Notes: generated from the letters alone by a model not told the origin. Positions 5,946 through 14,650 are shown, counted from the stretch's first letter. The stretch: DNA of 23,180 nt from Clostridiales bacterium (GCA_012522615.1 JAAYKB010000086.1:1-23180), one strand, 5' to 3'. Program-made: numbers and translations.

Positions 5946-8237
5946 TTACTTATATTCCAGCTTAACCTTTTTCTCCCCGTCTTGATCAACCTTTATTTTA
6001 CGGGGCGGGTTGTCGCATTTATCCACGAGTATCGAAGCAATCTTATCCTCCACATCGCGCCTTACGGCATTACGGAGGTCGCGGGCGCCCCGTTTCCCTC
6101 CAAAGGCCTTTTCTGTAATGGCGGCAGAGGCGGCGGGAGTCCAGCTTAACTCGATTCCCTTTTCCCTGAGCGGCTCGACAAGCTCACCAAGCATAAGATC
6201 TGCAATCTTTATGAAATCCTCGCGGGTAAGCGGGTTGAAATAGACCACCTCGTCCACGCGGCTGATAAACTCGGGGCGGAGAAAATCTGAAAGCGCCTTC
6301 ATGGCGCGGTCTCGGGACGCCTGCGCGTCGGTTTTGCCGAATCCCATCAGGCTTTCGCGGTTCTGGCTTCCGGCATTAGAGGTCATAACAATTACGGTAT
6401 TCTCAAAATTGACCGAGCGTCCGTGGGCGTCGGTGACCCGCCCCTCGTCGAGAATCTGCAGCAATATATTGAGAACGTCGGGGTGGGCCTTTTCAATCTC
6501 GTCAAACAGCAGAACCGAATAGGGCTTGCGCCGCACCTTTTCGGTGAGCTGTCCGGCCTCGTCATATCCGACATATCCGGGCGGCGAGCCGATTATACGC
6601 GAAACCGAATGTTTTTCCATAAACTCCGACATATCAAGGCGTATCAGGGTTTCGGGGGTATCAAAAAGCTCTGCCGCAAGCACCTTGACCAGCTCCGTCT
6701 TTCCCACCCCGGTAGGTCCGACGAATATGAAGGACGCCGGTCTGCGTCTCGGGCTTATCTGAACGCGGCTGCGGCGTATTGCGGCGGAAACCAGCTCGAC
6801 AGCCTCCTTTTGCCCGATAACCTTTTGCGACAGTCTCTCCTCAAGCTTTGACAGGCGGGACAGCTCGCTTTCCTTGACCTTGGAGGCGGGAATACCCGTC
6901 CAGAGTTCAATAACGGTTGCCAGATCGTCGGCGGAAACCGGCGCTTGGGTCGCCTCGACCCTGATTTCCTCAGCCTGTTCCTCCGCCTTCAGCAGTTCGG
7001 CCCTTGTGATTGCCAGCTTTTCGTAATCAATAGCCTCGCTGCCGAGCTCGGTCTCTTCCTCATGCTTGAGCTCATTTATTTTGGCTGTCAGCTTGGCATA
7101 CTGGTCGGCCATACGGTTTCTGAGGGCGGCGGCGGCGCATGCCTCATCCAAAAGGTCAATCGCCTTGTCGGGCAGAAAACGGTCGCTTATATATCGCTCG
7201 GAAAGGGTGACCGCACGCCGCAGCAGCGAATCCTCGATTTTTACGCCGTGATAGTTTTCATAATAGCTCTTGATGCCTTTGAGCATTTCAACCGTGTCGT
7301 CTATTGAAGGCTCTTCGACCGTCACGGGCTGGAACCGCCTTTCGAGCGCCGAATCCTTCTCTATATGCTTGCGGTACTCGTTAAAGGTGGTGGCTCCGAT
7401 AACCTGAATCTCGCCGCGCGACAGGGCGGGCTTGAGTATATTGGCGGCAGACATGCTGCCTTCGGCATCGCCGGTGCCGACCAGATTGTGCACCTCGTCG
7501 ATGAAAAGTATGATATTGCCCTCGGCCTTGACCTCGTCGACAAGCCCCTTGATACGGCTTTCAAATTGACCGCGGAACTGGGTTCCGGCGACAAGAGCGG
7601 TGAGATCAAGCAGGTGTATCTCCTTGTTCAACAGGCGGGCCGGCACATTGCCGCCGGCAATCCTGAGGGCCAGCCCCTCGGCAATGGCGGTCTTGCCCAC
7701 ACCGGGTTCGCCTATCAGGCAGGGATTATTCTTTGTGCGGCGGGACAGTATCTGGACCACACGGTAGATTTCGCGTTCACGCCCGATAACCATGTCTATT
7801 TTGCCGCTTCTGGCGCGCGCCGTAAGGTCGGTGCAATATGCGTCAAGAAACCTGCGCTTCTTCTCTTTTTTCTTTTGTGGCTGCTTGCCGTTTTTCTCGG
7901 CGTTTTTGTCGGCGACCTCGGGCCTGCCTTTTTTATCCTCGCCCGCCCCCTGGGTCGGAATATTGCCGAAAAGATTCTGCAAAAAGGGGAAGGTGGCGGC
8001 GCCGCCCGGGGTGAAGCCGTCTTCGTCCTCGTCGGGGTTGATAAGCTCTCCGAGCTGCTGTTCCATCTGCTCCATATCCTCGTCGGTAATACCGAACTTG
8101 TCCAACAATTCATCGACAGGCTTGATGCCAAGCTCCTTGGCGCACACCAAGCATATTCCGTCGTTTATGGTTTTATCTCCCTCCATCCGGGTGATAAAGA
8201 CTACAGCGGTACGTTTTTTGCATCGTGAACAAAGCAT
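5946..8237 (-). CDS. ClpE/ClpC-type AAA+ ATPase with N-terminal zinc finger
   Basis: A Hsp100 unfoldase that probably feeds substrates to ClpP. From ATG 8237 the product is 763 residues. The N-terminus is a CxxC...CxxC zinc-ribbon-like finger (Cys3, 6, 29, 32), as in ClpE, in place of the two Clp_N repeats of ClpC. An acidic stretch and a lysine-rich linker (about 70-130) follow. AAA1 has GEPGVGKT (about 176-183) and FIDE (245-248). A middle coiled coil spans about 375-435. AAA2 has GPTGVGKT (507-514) and LLFDE (576-580). The MGFG stretch near 631-634 fits the ClpP-docking loop. ATG 8249 is only 1 nt from GGAAAGG, so I prefer ATG 8237; TTG 8243 is also possible. No ctsR or mcsAB lies nearby. 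A terminator follows. Confidence 0.9.
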   Translation of the reverse strand: MLCSRCKKRTAVVFITRMEGDKTINDGICLVCAKELGIKPVDELLDKFGITDEDMEQMEQQLGELINPDEDEDGFTPGGAATFPFLQNLFGNIPTQGAGEDKKGRPEVADKNAEKNGKQPQKKKEKKRRFLDAYCTDLTARARSGKIDMVIGREREIYRVVQILSRRTKNNPCLIGEPGVGKTAIAEGLALRIAGGNVPARLLNKEIHLLDLTALVAGTQFRGQFESRIKGLVDEVKAEGNIILFIDEVHNLVGTGDAEGSMSAANILKPALSRGEIQVIGATTFNEYRKHIEKDSALERRFQPVTVEEPSIDDTVEMLKGIKSYYENYHGVKIEDSLLRRAVTLSERYISDRFLPDKAIDLLDEACAAAALRNRMADQYAKLTAKINELKHEEETELGSEAIDYEKLAITRAELLKAEEQAEEIRVEATQAPVSADDLATVIELWTGIPASKVKESELSRLSKLEERLSQKVIGQKEAVELVSAAIRRSRVQISPRRRPASFIFVGPTGVGKTELVKVLAAELFDTPETLIRLDMSEFMEKHSVSRIIGSPPGYVGYDEAGQLTEKVRRKPYSVLLFDEIEKAHPDVLNILLQILDEGRVTDAHGRSVNFENTVIVMTSNAGSQNRESLMGFGKTDAQASRDRAMKALSDFLRPEFISRVDEVVYFNPLTREDFIKIADLMLGELVEPLREKGIELSWTPAASAAITEKAFGGKRGARDLRNAVRRDVEDKIASILVDKCDNPPRKIKVDQDGEKKVKLEYK

Positions 8238-8317
8238 CTGCAATACCATGCCTTTCCGCGCCGGCCCATTTGTTCAGTAAAAGCGGTAAGGGCGCAAATC
8301 TGATATATGAACCGGCG

Positions 8318-8923
8318 TCAAGCCGATTTTGTCTTGTCTATAGTTTTGGGTTCATTATTGAGGGTATGGTTCCTGATACGAAAAAACATGGTCGCATATT
8401 TAATAAACGCAAAAAGCATCAGTAAAGCCACCAAAACTACAAGGGCTATCAGCAGCCCCCTCGGCATTTCCGGCCATCCCACAATCATCAACATAACACC
8501 GTAAAATGTAAAGGTTGAAATCTTTCCGAACCACCTCGCCCCCTGAATCTTCATGCCGTGACGAAGCAGAATAAGGCCGCCCAACGCCTGGCAAAGCTCC
8601 TTTACCAGACATATCACAAGCAGGTAAATAACCTCTTTATGTCTGAGCGCCAGACAGATAACAACCGTAATCTGCGTCAATTTGTCCGCCATAGGGTCAA
8701 GAAGCTTGCCGAGGTCGGTAATCTGGTTGAATCTACGCGCGATAATCCCATCAATCGAATCGGTCAATCCGGATAGAATCAGAATGCCAAACGCCCAGTA
8801 AATCAGCGAACCATAATCCGCGCTGTACAGGTACAGAATAACAAAAACCGGCAGCAGCGCCATACGAAACAACGACAAGGCGTTTGGTATATTCATTTTC
8901 CATTCGATGTTTAAAAAATTCAT
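8318..8923 (-). CDS. pgsA: CDP-diacylglycerol-glycerol-3-phosphate phosphatidyltransferase (PgsA-like)
   Basis: A membrane enzyme of the CDP-alcohol phosphatidyltransferase family. The likely reaction makes phosphatidylglycerophosphate from CDP-diacylglycerol and glycerol-3-phosphate, the first committed step to phosphatidylglycerol. From ATG 8923 it has 201 residues with several membrane helices. The full family motif D-x2-D-G-x2-A-R-x8-G-x3-D-x3-D is present (Asp55, Asp58, Gly59, Ala62, Arg63, Gly72, Asp76, Asp80). ATG 8923 has AAAAAGGA about 12 nt upstream. The internal ATG 8896 begins in the usual way for PgsA (MNIPNALSLFR) but has only a weak ribosome site. The motif alone does not separate PgsA from other head-group transferases; length and N-terminus favour PgsA. 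It lies about 80 bp upstream of the Clp gene on the same strand. Confidence 0.85.
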   Translation of the reverse strand: MNFLNIEWKMNIPNALSLFRMALLPVFVILYLYSADYGSLIYWAFGILILSGLTDSIDGIIARRFNQITDLGKLLDPMADKLTQITVVICLALRHKEVIYLLVICLVKELCQALGGLILLRHGMKIQGARWFGKISTFTFYGVMLMIVGWPEMPRGLLIALVVLVALLMLFAFIKYATMFFRIRNHTLNNEPKTIDKTKSA

Positions 8924-8949
8924 AAACAGTGTCAGTCCTTTTTCCGCGG

Positions 8950-8968
8950 AATCAATGCCGTATTGATT
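8950..8968 (-). repeat. Small hairpin upstream of pgsA
   Basis: AATCAAT (8950-8956) and ATTGATT (8962-8968) form a perfect 7-bp stem with a 5-nt loop, 27 bp upstream of the chosen pgsA start. There is no U-tract. It abuts the larger inverted repeat at 8967-9021. Confidence 0.5.
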
Positions 8969-9021
8969 TCGGTTTATAACCCAGAATATGCTGACAACGG
9001 GGTTTACTCCACAAACCGAAA
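8967..9021 (-). repeat. Inverted repeat between cvpA-like gene and pgsA
   Basis: TTTCGGTTT (8967-8975) and AAACCGAAA (9013-9021) pair perfectly over 9 bp around 37 nt. Within the loop AACCC (8978-8982) can pair with GGGTT (9000-9004). No T-run follows on either strand, so it is not a standard terminator. It could be a leader structure for pgsA or an mRNA processing site. Confidence 0.45.
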
Positions 9022-9087
9022 CCAATCTCAACCTCCCTGTCGGAACCTGTATTTACTTTGCGGGGGATGGTTGGGAAAGCATCCGCA

Positions 9088-9825
9088 TCAAACCGATTTC
9101 GCGCCAAACATGGATTTCAGGGTACCGGTCATCGGATTTGCCTTTTCAACCGCTTCGACCAGTACGGTGTCCTTTATAACCGCGCGGTTAATCTTATCGT
9201 CGCTTTTGGAGGTGGAGGCTATCAGGCTCATAACCGTGACGGCGACAAAAACCAGTACAACCCCCTGTGCCGCGCCCAAAACGCCTCCGAGCAGACCGTC
9301 GGCCTGCCGAAGAACAGGAAGCCTCAGTATCTTGCCAACCATCGACGCGACCACACCGACAACCACAATAAACAGAATACACAAAATAAAGAAGCACAGC
9401 ACCCGAAGCAGCGATACCGCCGCCGGACGCACAACCTTCTCCTCAATCTGCTGTGAAATCTGGGTCACAGACCCGTCAAGCGAATCCGCCAGCTTATCCT
9501 TAACCTGCTCCGCAGTACCTAGATCAAACATGGACAAAGCGTTGACAACCGAATCCGGCAGCTCTTCAAGAACGCCGCCGAGCGCGGTTTCGACCGAATC
9601 GGACCCGGCCTTTTCAATCCTCGCCTCTATCTGTTTTTGTACCGTGCCCGAAATGAACTGATTGTAAATACCGGAAGACAGAGGGGCGCTCAGCGTCGAA
9701 GCAAACATCACCGCAATAAAGCATCCGGCAAGCTGGATAATGGATTTGAAAAATCCGCGTCTGTATCCCAGCCATACAGCCAGAAGAAAAATTATTATAA
9801 CCAAGCCGTCCAAAATATATGCCAT
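9088..9825 (-). CDS. CvpA-family membrane protein
   Basis: CvpA was named for its need in colicin V export in E. coli; in Gram-positives its role is poorly defined. The 245-residue product starts with a membrane segment and the typical motif WLGYRRGFFKSII (about 18-30), then a second helix. A soluble loop of about 85 residues follows (about 50-135), longer than in the E. coli protein. Two further hydrophobic stretches lie around 139-166 and 183-205. GGAAAGG sits 9 nt before the ATG. A possible extended -10 promoter lies at 9907-9935. It lies between the DUF5711-like gene and pgsA, so an envelope role fits but is inferred. Confidence 0.82.
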   Translation of the reverse strand: MAYILDGLVIIIFLLAVWLGYRRGFFKSIIQLAGCFIAVMFASTLSAPLSSGIYNQFISGTVQKQIEARIEKAGSDSVETALGGVLEELPDSVVNALSMFDLGTAEQVKDKLADSLDGSVTQISQQIEEKVVRPAAVSLLRVLCFFILCILFIVVVGVVASMVGKILRLPVLRQADGLLGGVLGAAQGVVLVFVAVTVMSLIASTSKSDDKINRAVIKDTVLVEAVEKANPMTGTLKSMFGAKSV

Positions 9826-9906
9826 GATAAAACCCCTTTCCGCAAGTTCAGGATTTTGCGTCGTCTTGAGTCCGGAAGTGAAACGCCTTTATTTTTGCAT
9901 AAATGC

Positions 9907-9945
9907 AGTATACCATAGATTCCCTTTCAGCACAACAGTACTGTT
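9907..9945 (-). promoter_or_regulatory. Possible extended -10 promoter and dyad upstream of cvpA-like gene
   Basis: On the minus strand TGGTATACT (TATACT at 9912-9907) forms an extended -10, with a weak TTGTGC -35 (9935-9930) 17 nt upstream. A perfect 12-bp palindrome, AACAGTACTGTT (9934-9945), abuts and slightly overlaps the -35, which is where an operator could sit. No matching regulator gene is in the window. Confidence 0.45.
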
Positions 9946-9968
9946 TCAAGGTAAAAGGTAATTTTTTC

Positions 9969-11228
9969 TTAATTTTTATCTGCTGCTGTCGGAAGGTCGC
10001 ATTCCGATAGGCTTGTCAGACCGAGCACAATTACCCTTTTCCCGAAATGGCTGACCATCCGCCCGTCTCTTATCGGGTCGGCGGTGTACCGCGTGCCCGC
10101 CGTGTCAGCCCTGTAAAGATGGTCGGACGTCAGCAGCAGTATGCCCGAATTATAGGAGGCTAGGCTTCTGAAGGCGCCCTTGAACGGCATGGTGTAAGCC
10201 AAGTCGCCCGAGGGGTTCACCGTCATTACGGTGCCGCTCTGCGAACCTCCGTAATCGCGCAGCGCCACCGATATCGAGCTGTCCCCGAGCACATATCCCG
10301 CAAGCTGGCGGTCCTCATAGTTATGCTTGCTCTGTATCGTGCCCTTTTTGTTCATCACCCACAGCTCGCGGTCGCCCACCGCGGCAACCGTACCGTTCGG
10401 GAAATAGCCGACGGAAAGAAGCATCACATCGGTACCTTCATACAGGGATACCGGGTCCATTTTATCGAAGTCAAATATCTTTAAAAAGCTTTTCATCGCG
10501 CCCGATTCGGCCTGAATTCCCACAACCGCCATGGATTTTCCGTCGGGACTCAGCGCCGCGTCAAATATGGAGAGCTCTTTGTCGCACCATCCATATATTA
10601 TCTCCTTCTTGCGGTTATATACCATAACCTCGGAGGCGTATCCGCTTGACGAACCGGTGACGACGGCAAAATTCCCGTTGCCCGCGATAGAGGCGCTCGT
10701 TATGTAGTTATCCAGCTTCATCTCGATCGGCGTCGAGGCTCTGGTTTCTATCTTCAGCCTGTTTCCGCCGACATCGGCCATCAAAAGCCATCTGCCGTTT
10801 GTCCTTAGTATCGGATTGGAAAATCCGTGCTGGCGTCTGAAAACCTCGCCGCCCTTTTGGTTAAACACCACCAGCGAGGTGTCGGTCAGCAGGGCAAGCC
10901 CGTCCTTTGTCTTTTCCATATTCAAGACCGAGCTGCCGTTAATATCGACGGGAAAGCCGTCGCCGCTCTGGCCGCCGGCAAGCTTATCGTTTATCCAGTA
11001 TATTACGCTTTCGGGCTCAATCAAATCCCAGTTTTGCCAGAGAAGGACTCCGCAGAATATTAATACTGCAACCACTGTGAGACGCGCCAGCGCCCGTAAA
11101 AACGGGTTCCTGCGCCGTCTGCGCCGTACAGGAGTTAGGGTCGGCCCGTCAGGGTTGCTTTGTGCATCCTCGGTCGAGGGGCGGGGCGGTTTTCTGCGTC
11201 TTATGGTGGTATCGCGTTTCACAGCCAT
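9969..11228 (-). CDS. Signal-anchored beta-propeller-like protein (DUF5711-like)
   Basis: The 419-residue product has a very basic cytoplasmic N-terminus (RRRRRR at about 35-40), one membrane helix (about 47-64) and a large exported domain. This domain holds recurring beta-rich units of the WD40 or PQQ type, such as NGRWLLMADVGG, AALSPDGKSMAVVG and GYFPNGTVAAVGDRELWVM. This resembles proteins annotated as DUF5711 in Clostridia, but I cannot confirm that without a profile search. No catalytic motif is visible, so a binding or scaffold role outside the membrane is possible. The ATG has a canonical AGGAAAGGAG 7 nt upstream. It lies 78 bp after truA and is probably in the same transcript. No strong terminator separates it from the cvpA-like gene. 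Confidence 0.72.
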   Translation of the reverse strand: MAVKRDTTIRRRKPPRPSTEDAQSNPDGPTLTPVRRRRRRNPFLRALARLTVVAVLIFCGVLLWQNWDLIEPESVIYWINDKLAGGQSGDGFPVDINGSSVLNMEKTKDGLALLTDTSLVVFNQKGGEVFRRQHGFSNPILRTNGRWLLMADVGGNRLKIETRASTPIEMKLDNYITSASIAGNGNFAVVTGSSSGYASEVMVYNRKKEIIYGWCDKELSIFDAALSPDGKSMAVVGIQAESGAMKSFLKIFDFDKMDPVSLYEGTDVMLLSVGYFPNGTVAAVGDRELWVMNKKGTIQSKHNYEDRQLAGYVLGDSSISVALRDYGGSQSGTVMTVNPSGDLAYTMPFKGAFRSLASYNSGILLLTSDHLYRADTAGTRYTADPIRDGRMVSHFGKRVIVLGLTSLSECDLPTAADKN

Positions 11229-11306
11229 GGGGCTTCTCCTTTCCTGCCTGTCGGCAAAATTTATTTCGGAATATAATACTATTTCTTATATCGCTCTTTT
11301 TGCATC

Positions 11307-12053
11307 TCACTTAACATCATTATAATATACCCTGCTTAAAATCAATCCCTTTGCGGGGGCGGTGGCGCCGGCGGCATCCCGGCTGCGTGCCGCGATAATC
11401 TCCGGAATCGAGTCACAGGGCCGCTTGCCGGCGGCGATTTCAAGCAGTGTTCCCGCCATTATCCGCACCATATTGTATAAAAACCCGTCGGCCTCGACCG
11501 AAAACGTGACAAGCCCTCCCTCCCGGGCAACCCCGCAATGCAGGACATTGCGCACCGTGTCCTCGACGCTGCTGCCCGCGGCGCAAAACGAGACGAAATC
11601 ATGTCTGCCGACAAAGCCTGCCGCCGCTTGGTTCAGCATATCGGCATCAAGCGGCCGCGTAATATGGACGGCATGGTTTTCCCAAAAGGGGTTGCGCGCG
11701 CGGTCGTTCCATATCCTGTAAAGGTACCGCTTCCGGACGGCAGAATAGCGGGGATGGAAGGTGTTTGGCACCTCGCGGCAGTCGTAAACCGCGATATCCC
11801 GAGGCAGGTTGGCGTTAAGCGCGGATATCATGTCATCCCCGCGCAGAGGAGACTCGGTATCGGTGGTGCAGCAGAACATATCGGCATGGACTCCGGCGTC
11901 CGTGCGGCTGCATCCGGTTATACCCGAACGCACTCCGGTGACCCGCTCCACAGCATCCTGCAGCGTCTGCTGTACCGTCACGGCATTCTTCTGCACCTGC
12001 CAGCCGTGATAACGGGTACCGTCATACCTGAGGGTGAGCAACAACCGCTGCAT
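11307..12053 (-). CDS. truA: tRNA pseudouridine(38-40) synthase TruA
   Basis: TruA isomerises uridines 38, 39 and 40 in the anticodon stem-loop of many tRNAs. The 248-residue product has family length. The N-terminal RYDGTRYHGWQVQ (about 9-21) and the catalytic motif GCSRTDAGVHA with Asp52 are clear. Downstream landmarks include FHPRYSAVRKRYLYRIWN and the C-terminal FSVEADGFLYNMVRIMAGTL. ATG 12053 has AGAAAGG about 11 nt upstream. The gene sits directly after ecfT, the usual Gram-positive order, in which rplM-rpsI often follows; here a DUF5711-like gene follows instead. Confidence 0.97.
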   Translation of the reverse strand: MQRLLLTLRYDGTRYHGWQVQKNAVTVQQTLQDAVERVTGVRSGITGCSRTDAGVHADMFCCTTDTESPLRGDDMISALNANLPRDIAVYDCREVPNTFHPRYSAVRKRYLYRIWNDRARNPFWENHAVHITRPLDADMLNQAAAGFVGRHDFVSFCAAGSSVEDTVRNVLHCGVAREGGLVTFSVEADGFLYNMVRIMAGTLLEIAAGKRPCDSIPEIIAARSRDAAGATAPAKGLILSRVYYNDVK

Positions 12054-12090
12054 AATCCTTCATGCCTTTCTCTTTAAAGTCAATTAAAGT

Positions 12091-12909
12091 CTAAAGCACC
12101 GACGGCAGGGTATAGTTCAGGTAAAAAAGCAGGGCAATCAACAGCAGGACAAACATAACGCTGACTACATCCGCCGTCTTCATATGAAGCTGCTTCATCC
12201 TTGTCCTGCCCTCTCCGCCGCGATAACAGCGGCACTCCATCGCTGTCGCCAGCTCGTATGCCCGCCTGAAGGACGAGACAAACAGAGGGATAAGGATGGG
12301 GATAAGGGCGCGTACCCTCTGCATCATACCGCCGCTTTCGAGGTCGGCGCCGCGCGCCTTTTGCGCCGACATTATCTTGTCGGTCTCCTCGATAAGGGTC
12401 GGGATGAAGCGAAGGGCGATTGTCATCATCATCGCAAGCTCATGGACGTTCAGCCTTATTACCTTTAAGGGGCTGAGCAGCCTTTCGAGCGCGTCTGTCA
12501 GGGTTGTGGGAGATGTGGTGTAGGTCAGCAGCGAGCTCCCCGAAATCAGGCATAGTATGCGTATGGCGATAAAGGCGGCGGTTGTAATCCCCTTGGTCGT
12601 GATGTGGATAAAGCCCCAGTCGAACAGGTGAACCCCGCCGGTTACATAAAAGATGTTGAGCAGGGAGGTAAGCAGTATAACAGGAAGAATGGGCTTGACG
12701 CTTTTGAAAACAAGCCTTACAGGCAGACGGGACAGTATGACCGTGAAGAGCAAAAAGCCTGCCGCAACCGAAAGTCCCGCCCAGTTGCGGGGTACAAACA
12801 CGGCGAATATATAGGCGAAGGTCAGCACCAGCTTTACCCTCGGGTCCATGCGGTGCAGCAGCGACCTTCCGGGAAAATACTGGCCTATCGTGATCTCGTT
12901 AAGCATCAT
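12091..12909 (-). CDS. ecfT: ECF transporter transmembrane component EcfT
   Basis: EcfT is the scaffold membrane protein of group II energy-coupling-factor importers. It joins the ATPases EcfA1 and EcfA2 to exchangeable substrate-binding S components for vitamins and metals. The 272-residue product has about five or six hydrophobic segments. It carries the two ATPase-coupling motifs, QKARGAD (183-189) and ECRCYRGG (225-232), on cytoplasmic helices. Its ATG overlaps the ecfA2 stop as ATGA (12906-12909), indicating translational coupling. It begins with two consecutive ATG codons. No S-component gene is in the window, as expected when one module is shared by unlinked S components. Confidence 0.95.
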   Translation of the reverse strand: MMLNEITIGQYFPGRSLLHRMDPRVKLVLTFAYIFAVFVPRNWAGLSVAAGFLLFTVILSRLPVRLVFKSVKPILPVILLTSLLNIFYVTGGVHLFDWGFIHITTKGITTAAFIAIRILCLISGSSLLTYTTSPTTLTDALERLLSPLKVIRLNVHELAMMMTIALRFIPTLIEETDKIMSAQKARGADLESGGMMQRVRALIPILIPLFVSSFRRAYELATAMECRCYRGGEGRTRMKQLHMKTADVVSVMFVLLLIALLFYLNYTLPSVL

Positions 12910-13769
12910 GCATCCCCCCCTTTTTTCAAAAGAGGCAGCAGACGGTCGCGCGCCTGTTCAACCGTATAGACGTTGTCCCCGACATCATAGCCCCGCGCCC
13001 TCAGAATCATAAAGATACGGGTGACGGCGGGTACCGAAAGCCCGATTGCCCCAAGCTCGTCCGCCCGCGAAAACACGGCCGGAGTCTGGTCAAACATTTC
13101 AATCCTGCCGCGGTTCATAACCAGCACCTTTTTTGCGCAGCGGGCGATGTCCTCCATGCTGTGGGATACTACTATAACGGTTGAACCGTTTTCCTGCTGG
13201 TATTCCTTAATCTGACCGAGTATGGTATCCCTGCCCTTGGGGTCAAGTCCGGCGGTCGGCTCGTCCAGTATCAGAACCTGCGGCTGCATCGCCATCACTC
13301 CGGCGATGGCCACACGGCGTTTTTCTCCCCCCGAAAGCTCGAAGGGGGATTTTTGCAAAAGCTCCTCGCGAAGACCGACAAACTTCGCGGCGCGCCGGAC
13401 ACGCGCGTCTATTTCATCCGCGTCAAGTCCCATGTTTGACGGGCCGAAGGCGATATCCTTATATGAGGTTTCCTCAAAAAGCTGGTGCTCGGGGTATTGA
13501 AACACAAGCCCGACCTGAAAGCGCACCTCGCGTATCTTTTTTGGGTGCTCCCAGATATCTTTGCCGTTGAGGAAAACCTGTCCCGAGGCGGGGCGAAGCA
13601 AGCCGTTAAGATGCTGTACCAGGGTGGATTTTCCCGACCCGGTATGTCCGATAATGCCGATAAAATCGCCGTTATCAATCTTTATTGATATGTCCTTTAT
13701 CGCGTCCCTCCGAAACGGGGTTCCGGGCGAGTAGGTGTAATTCAGATTTCGGGTTTCAATGACCGACAT
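12906..13769 (-). CDS. ecfA2: ECF transporter ATPase EcfA2
   Basis: One of two ATPases of the shared ECF importer. From ATG 13769 the product is 287 residues. It has Walker A GHTGSGKS (41-48), a Q-loop at Gln91 in FQYPEHQLFEET, signature LSGGEKRR (145-152), Walker B LILDEP with Glu170 and the switch His203. The YPEHQLFEE wording of the Q-loop is typical of EcfA2. I chose ATG 13769 because GGAGG lies 6 nt upstream and the protein then starts like its family; an upstream in-frame ATG at 13805 would add 12 residues. The start overlaps the end of ecfA1 by 14 bp. Confidence 0.95.
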   Translation of the reverse strand: MSVIETRNLNYTYSPGTPFRRDAIKDISIKIDNGDFIGIIGHTGSGKSTLVQHLNGLLRPASGQVFLNGKDIWEHPKKIREVRFQVGLVFQYPEHQLFEETSYKDIAFGPSNMGLDADEIDARVRRAAKFVGLREELLQKSPFELSGGEKRRVAIAGVMAMQPQVLILDEPTAGLDPKGRDTILGQIKEYQQENGSTVIVVSHSMEDIARCAKKVLVMNRGRIEMFDQTPAVFSRADELGAIGLSVPAVTRIFMILRARGYDVGDNVYTVEQARDRLLPLLKKGGDA

Positions 13770-14622
13770 GGGCTGCCTCCAAAAACATTGATAGCGCCTG
13801 TGCACATTCCTCGGCCGTCAGGATGCCTTCGGGCAGAGGTACTCCCTGCATGCGAAGCTCGTGACAAAGCTCGGTGGGCTGCGGGACATCCAGTTCGACC
13901 CCGCGCAGCTCATCCACACGAGAAAACACCTCGCGCGGCGTGCCCTGAATCAGGATTCTGCCTTCCTCCATCACCAACACACGGTCGGCAAGCACTGCCT
14001 CCTCCATATAGTGGGTTATCAGAACAACCGTAATTCCCTGCTCCTTGTTCAGTCGGAATACGGTTTCGAGCACCTCTTTCCGCCCCTGCGGGTCCAGCAT
14101 TGCGGTGGGTTCATCCAGCACGATACAGTCGGGCCGCATGGCGAGGATTCCGGCGATTGCCACCCTCTGCTTTTGTCCGCCCGAGAGCTTGTGCGGGGCA
14201 TGATCGCTGTATTCCAGCATACCCACCGTTTTAAGCGCCTCGTCAACACGCCTGCGGATTTCTTTGGGCGAGACGCCGAGGTTTTCGGGGCCGAAGGCGA
14301 CGTCCTCCTCGACAATGGTGGATACAAGCTGGTTGTCGGGATTTTGCAAGACCATGCCCACCATGCGCCGGATTTCATACCGAAGCTTTTCGTCTTTGGT
14401 ATCCATTCCGCTTACCAGCACCCTGCCGCCGCTCGGCAGCAGCATGGCGTTGAAATGCTTGGCAAGTGTGGATTTTCCCGAACCGTTATGTCCCAAAAGG
14501 GCCACAAACTCGCCCCGTTCAATATCAAGCCTGATATCGTCAAGAACAAGCAAGGGGCGGCCGCCCGCTTCCTCTTCTGTTTCATAATAAAATCTAACGT
14601 CATTTGCCGAAATAATATTCAT
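13756..14622 (-). CDS. ecfA1: ECF transporter ATPase EcfA1
   Basis: Partner ATPase of EcfA2. The 288-residue product has Walker A GHNGSGKS (44-51), Gln93 in LQNPDNQLV, signature LSGGQKQR (146-153), Walker B CIVLDEP with Glu171, the D-loop MLDPQGR and switch His204. The NPDNQLV Q-loop text is characteristic of EcfA1. An extra acidic insert, ETEEEAGG (14-21), lies between the first beta strands. A GGAG element sits about 9 nt before the ATG. It starts the ecfA1-ecfA2-ecfT-truA block and lies 28 bp after the methyltransferase gene. Confidence 0.95.
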   Translation of the reverse strand: MNIISANDVRFYYETEEEAGGRPLLVLDDIRLDIERGEFVALLGHNGSGKSTLAKHFNAMLLPSGGRVLVSGMDTKDEKLRYEIRRMVGMVLQNPDNQLVSTIVEEDVAFGPENLGVSPKEIRRRVDEALKTVGMLEYSDHAPHKLSGGQKQRVAIAGILAMRPDCIVLDEPTAMLDPQGRKEVLETVFRLNKEQGITVVLITHYMEEAVLADRVLVMEEGRILIQGTPREVFSRVDELRGVELDVPQPTELCHELRMQGVPLPEGILTAEECAQALSMFLEAAHVGH

Positions 14623-14650
14623 CTATACAAGCTCCGTGTCCTTTCCGATT

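Noticed and set aside
7365..8228. 287-codon plus-strand ORF opposite the Clp ATPase
   Set aside because: Frame shadow in GC-rich coding DNA; the minus-strand frame encodes a full AAA+ protein.
12062..12090. Repeated GACTTTAA between truA and ecfT
   Set aside because: Two 8-nt AT-rich copies in a short spacer, easily explained by chance.
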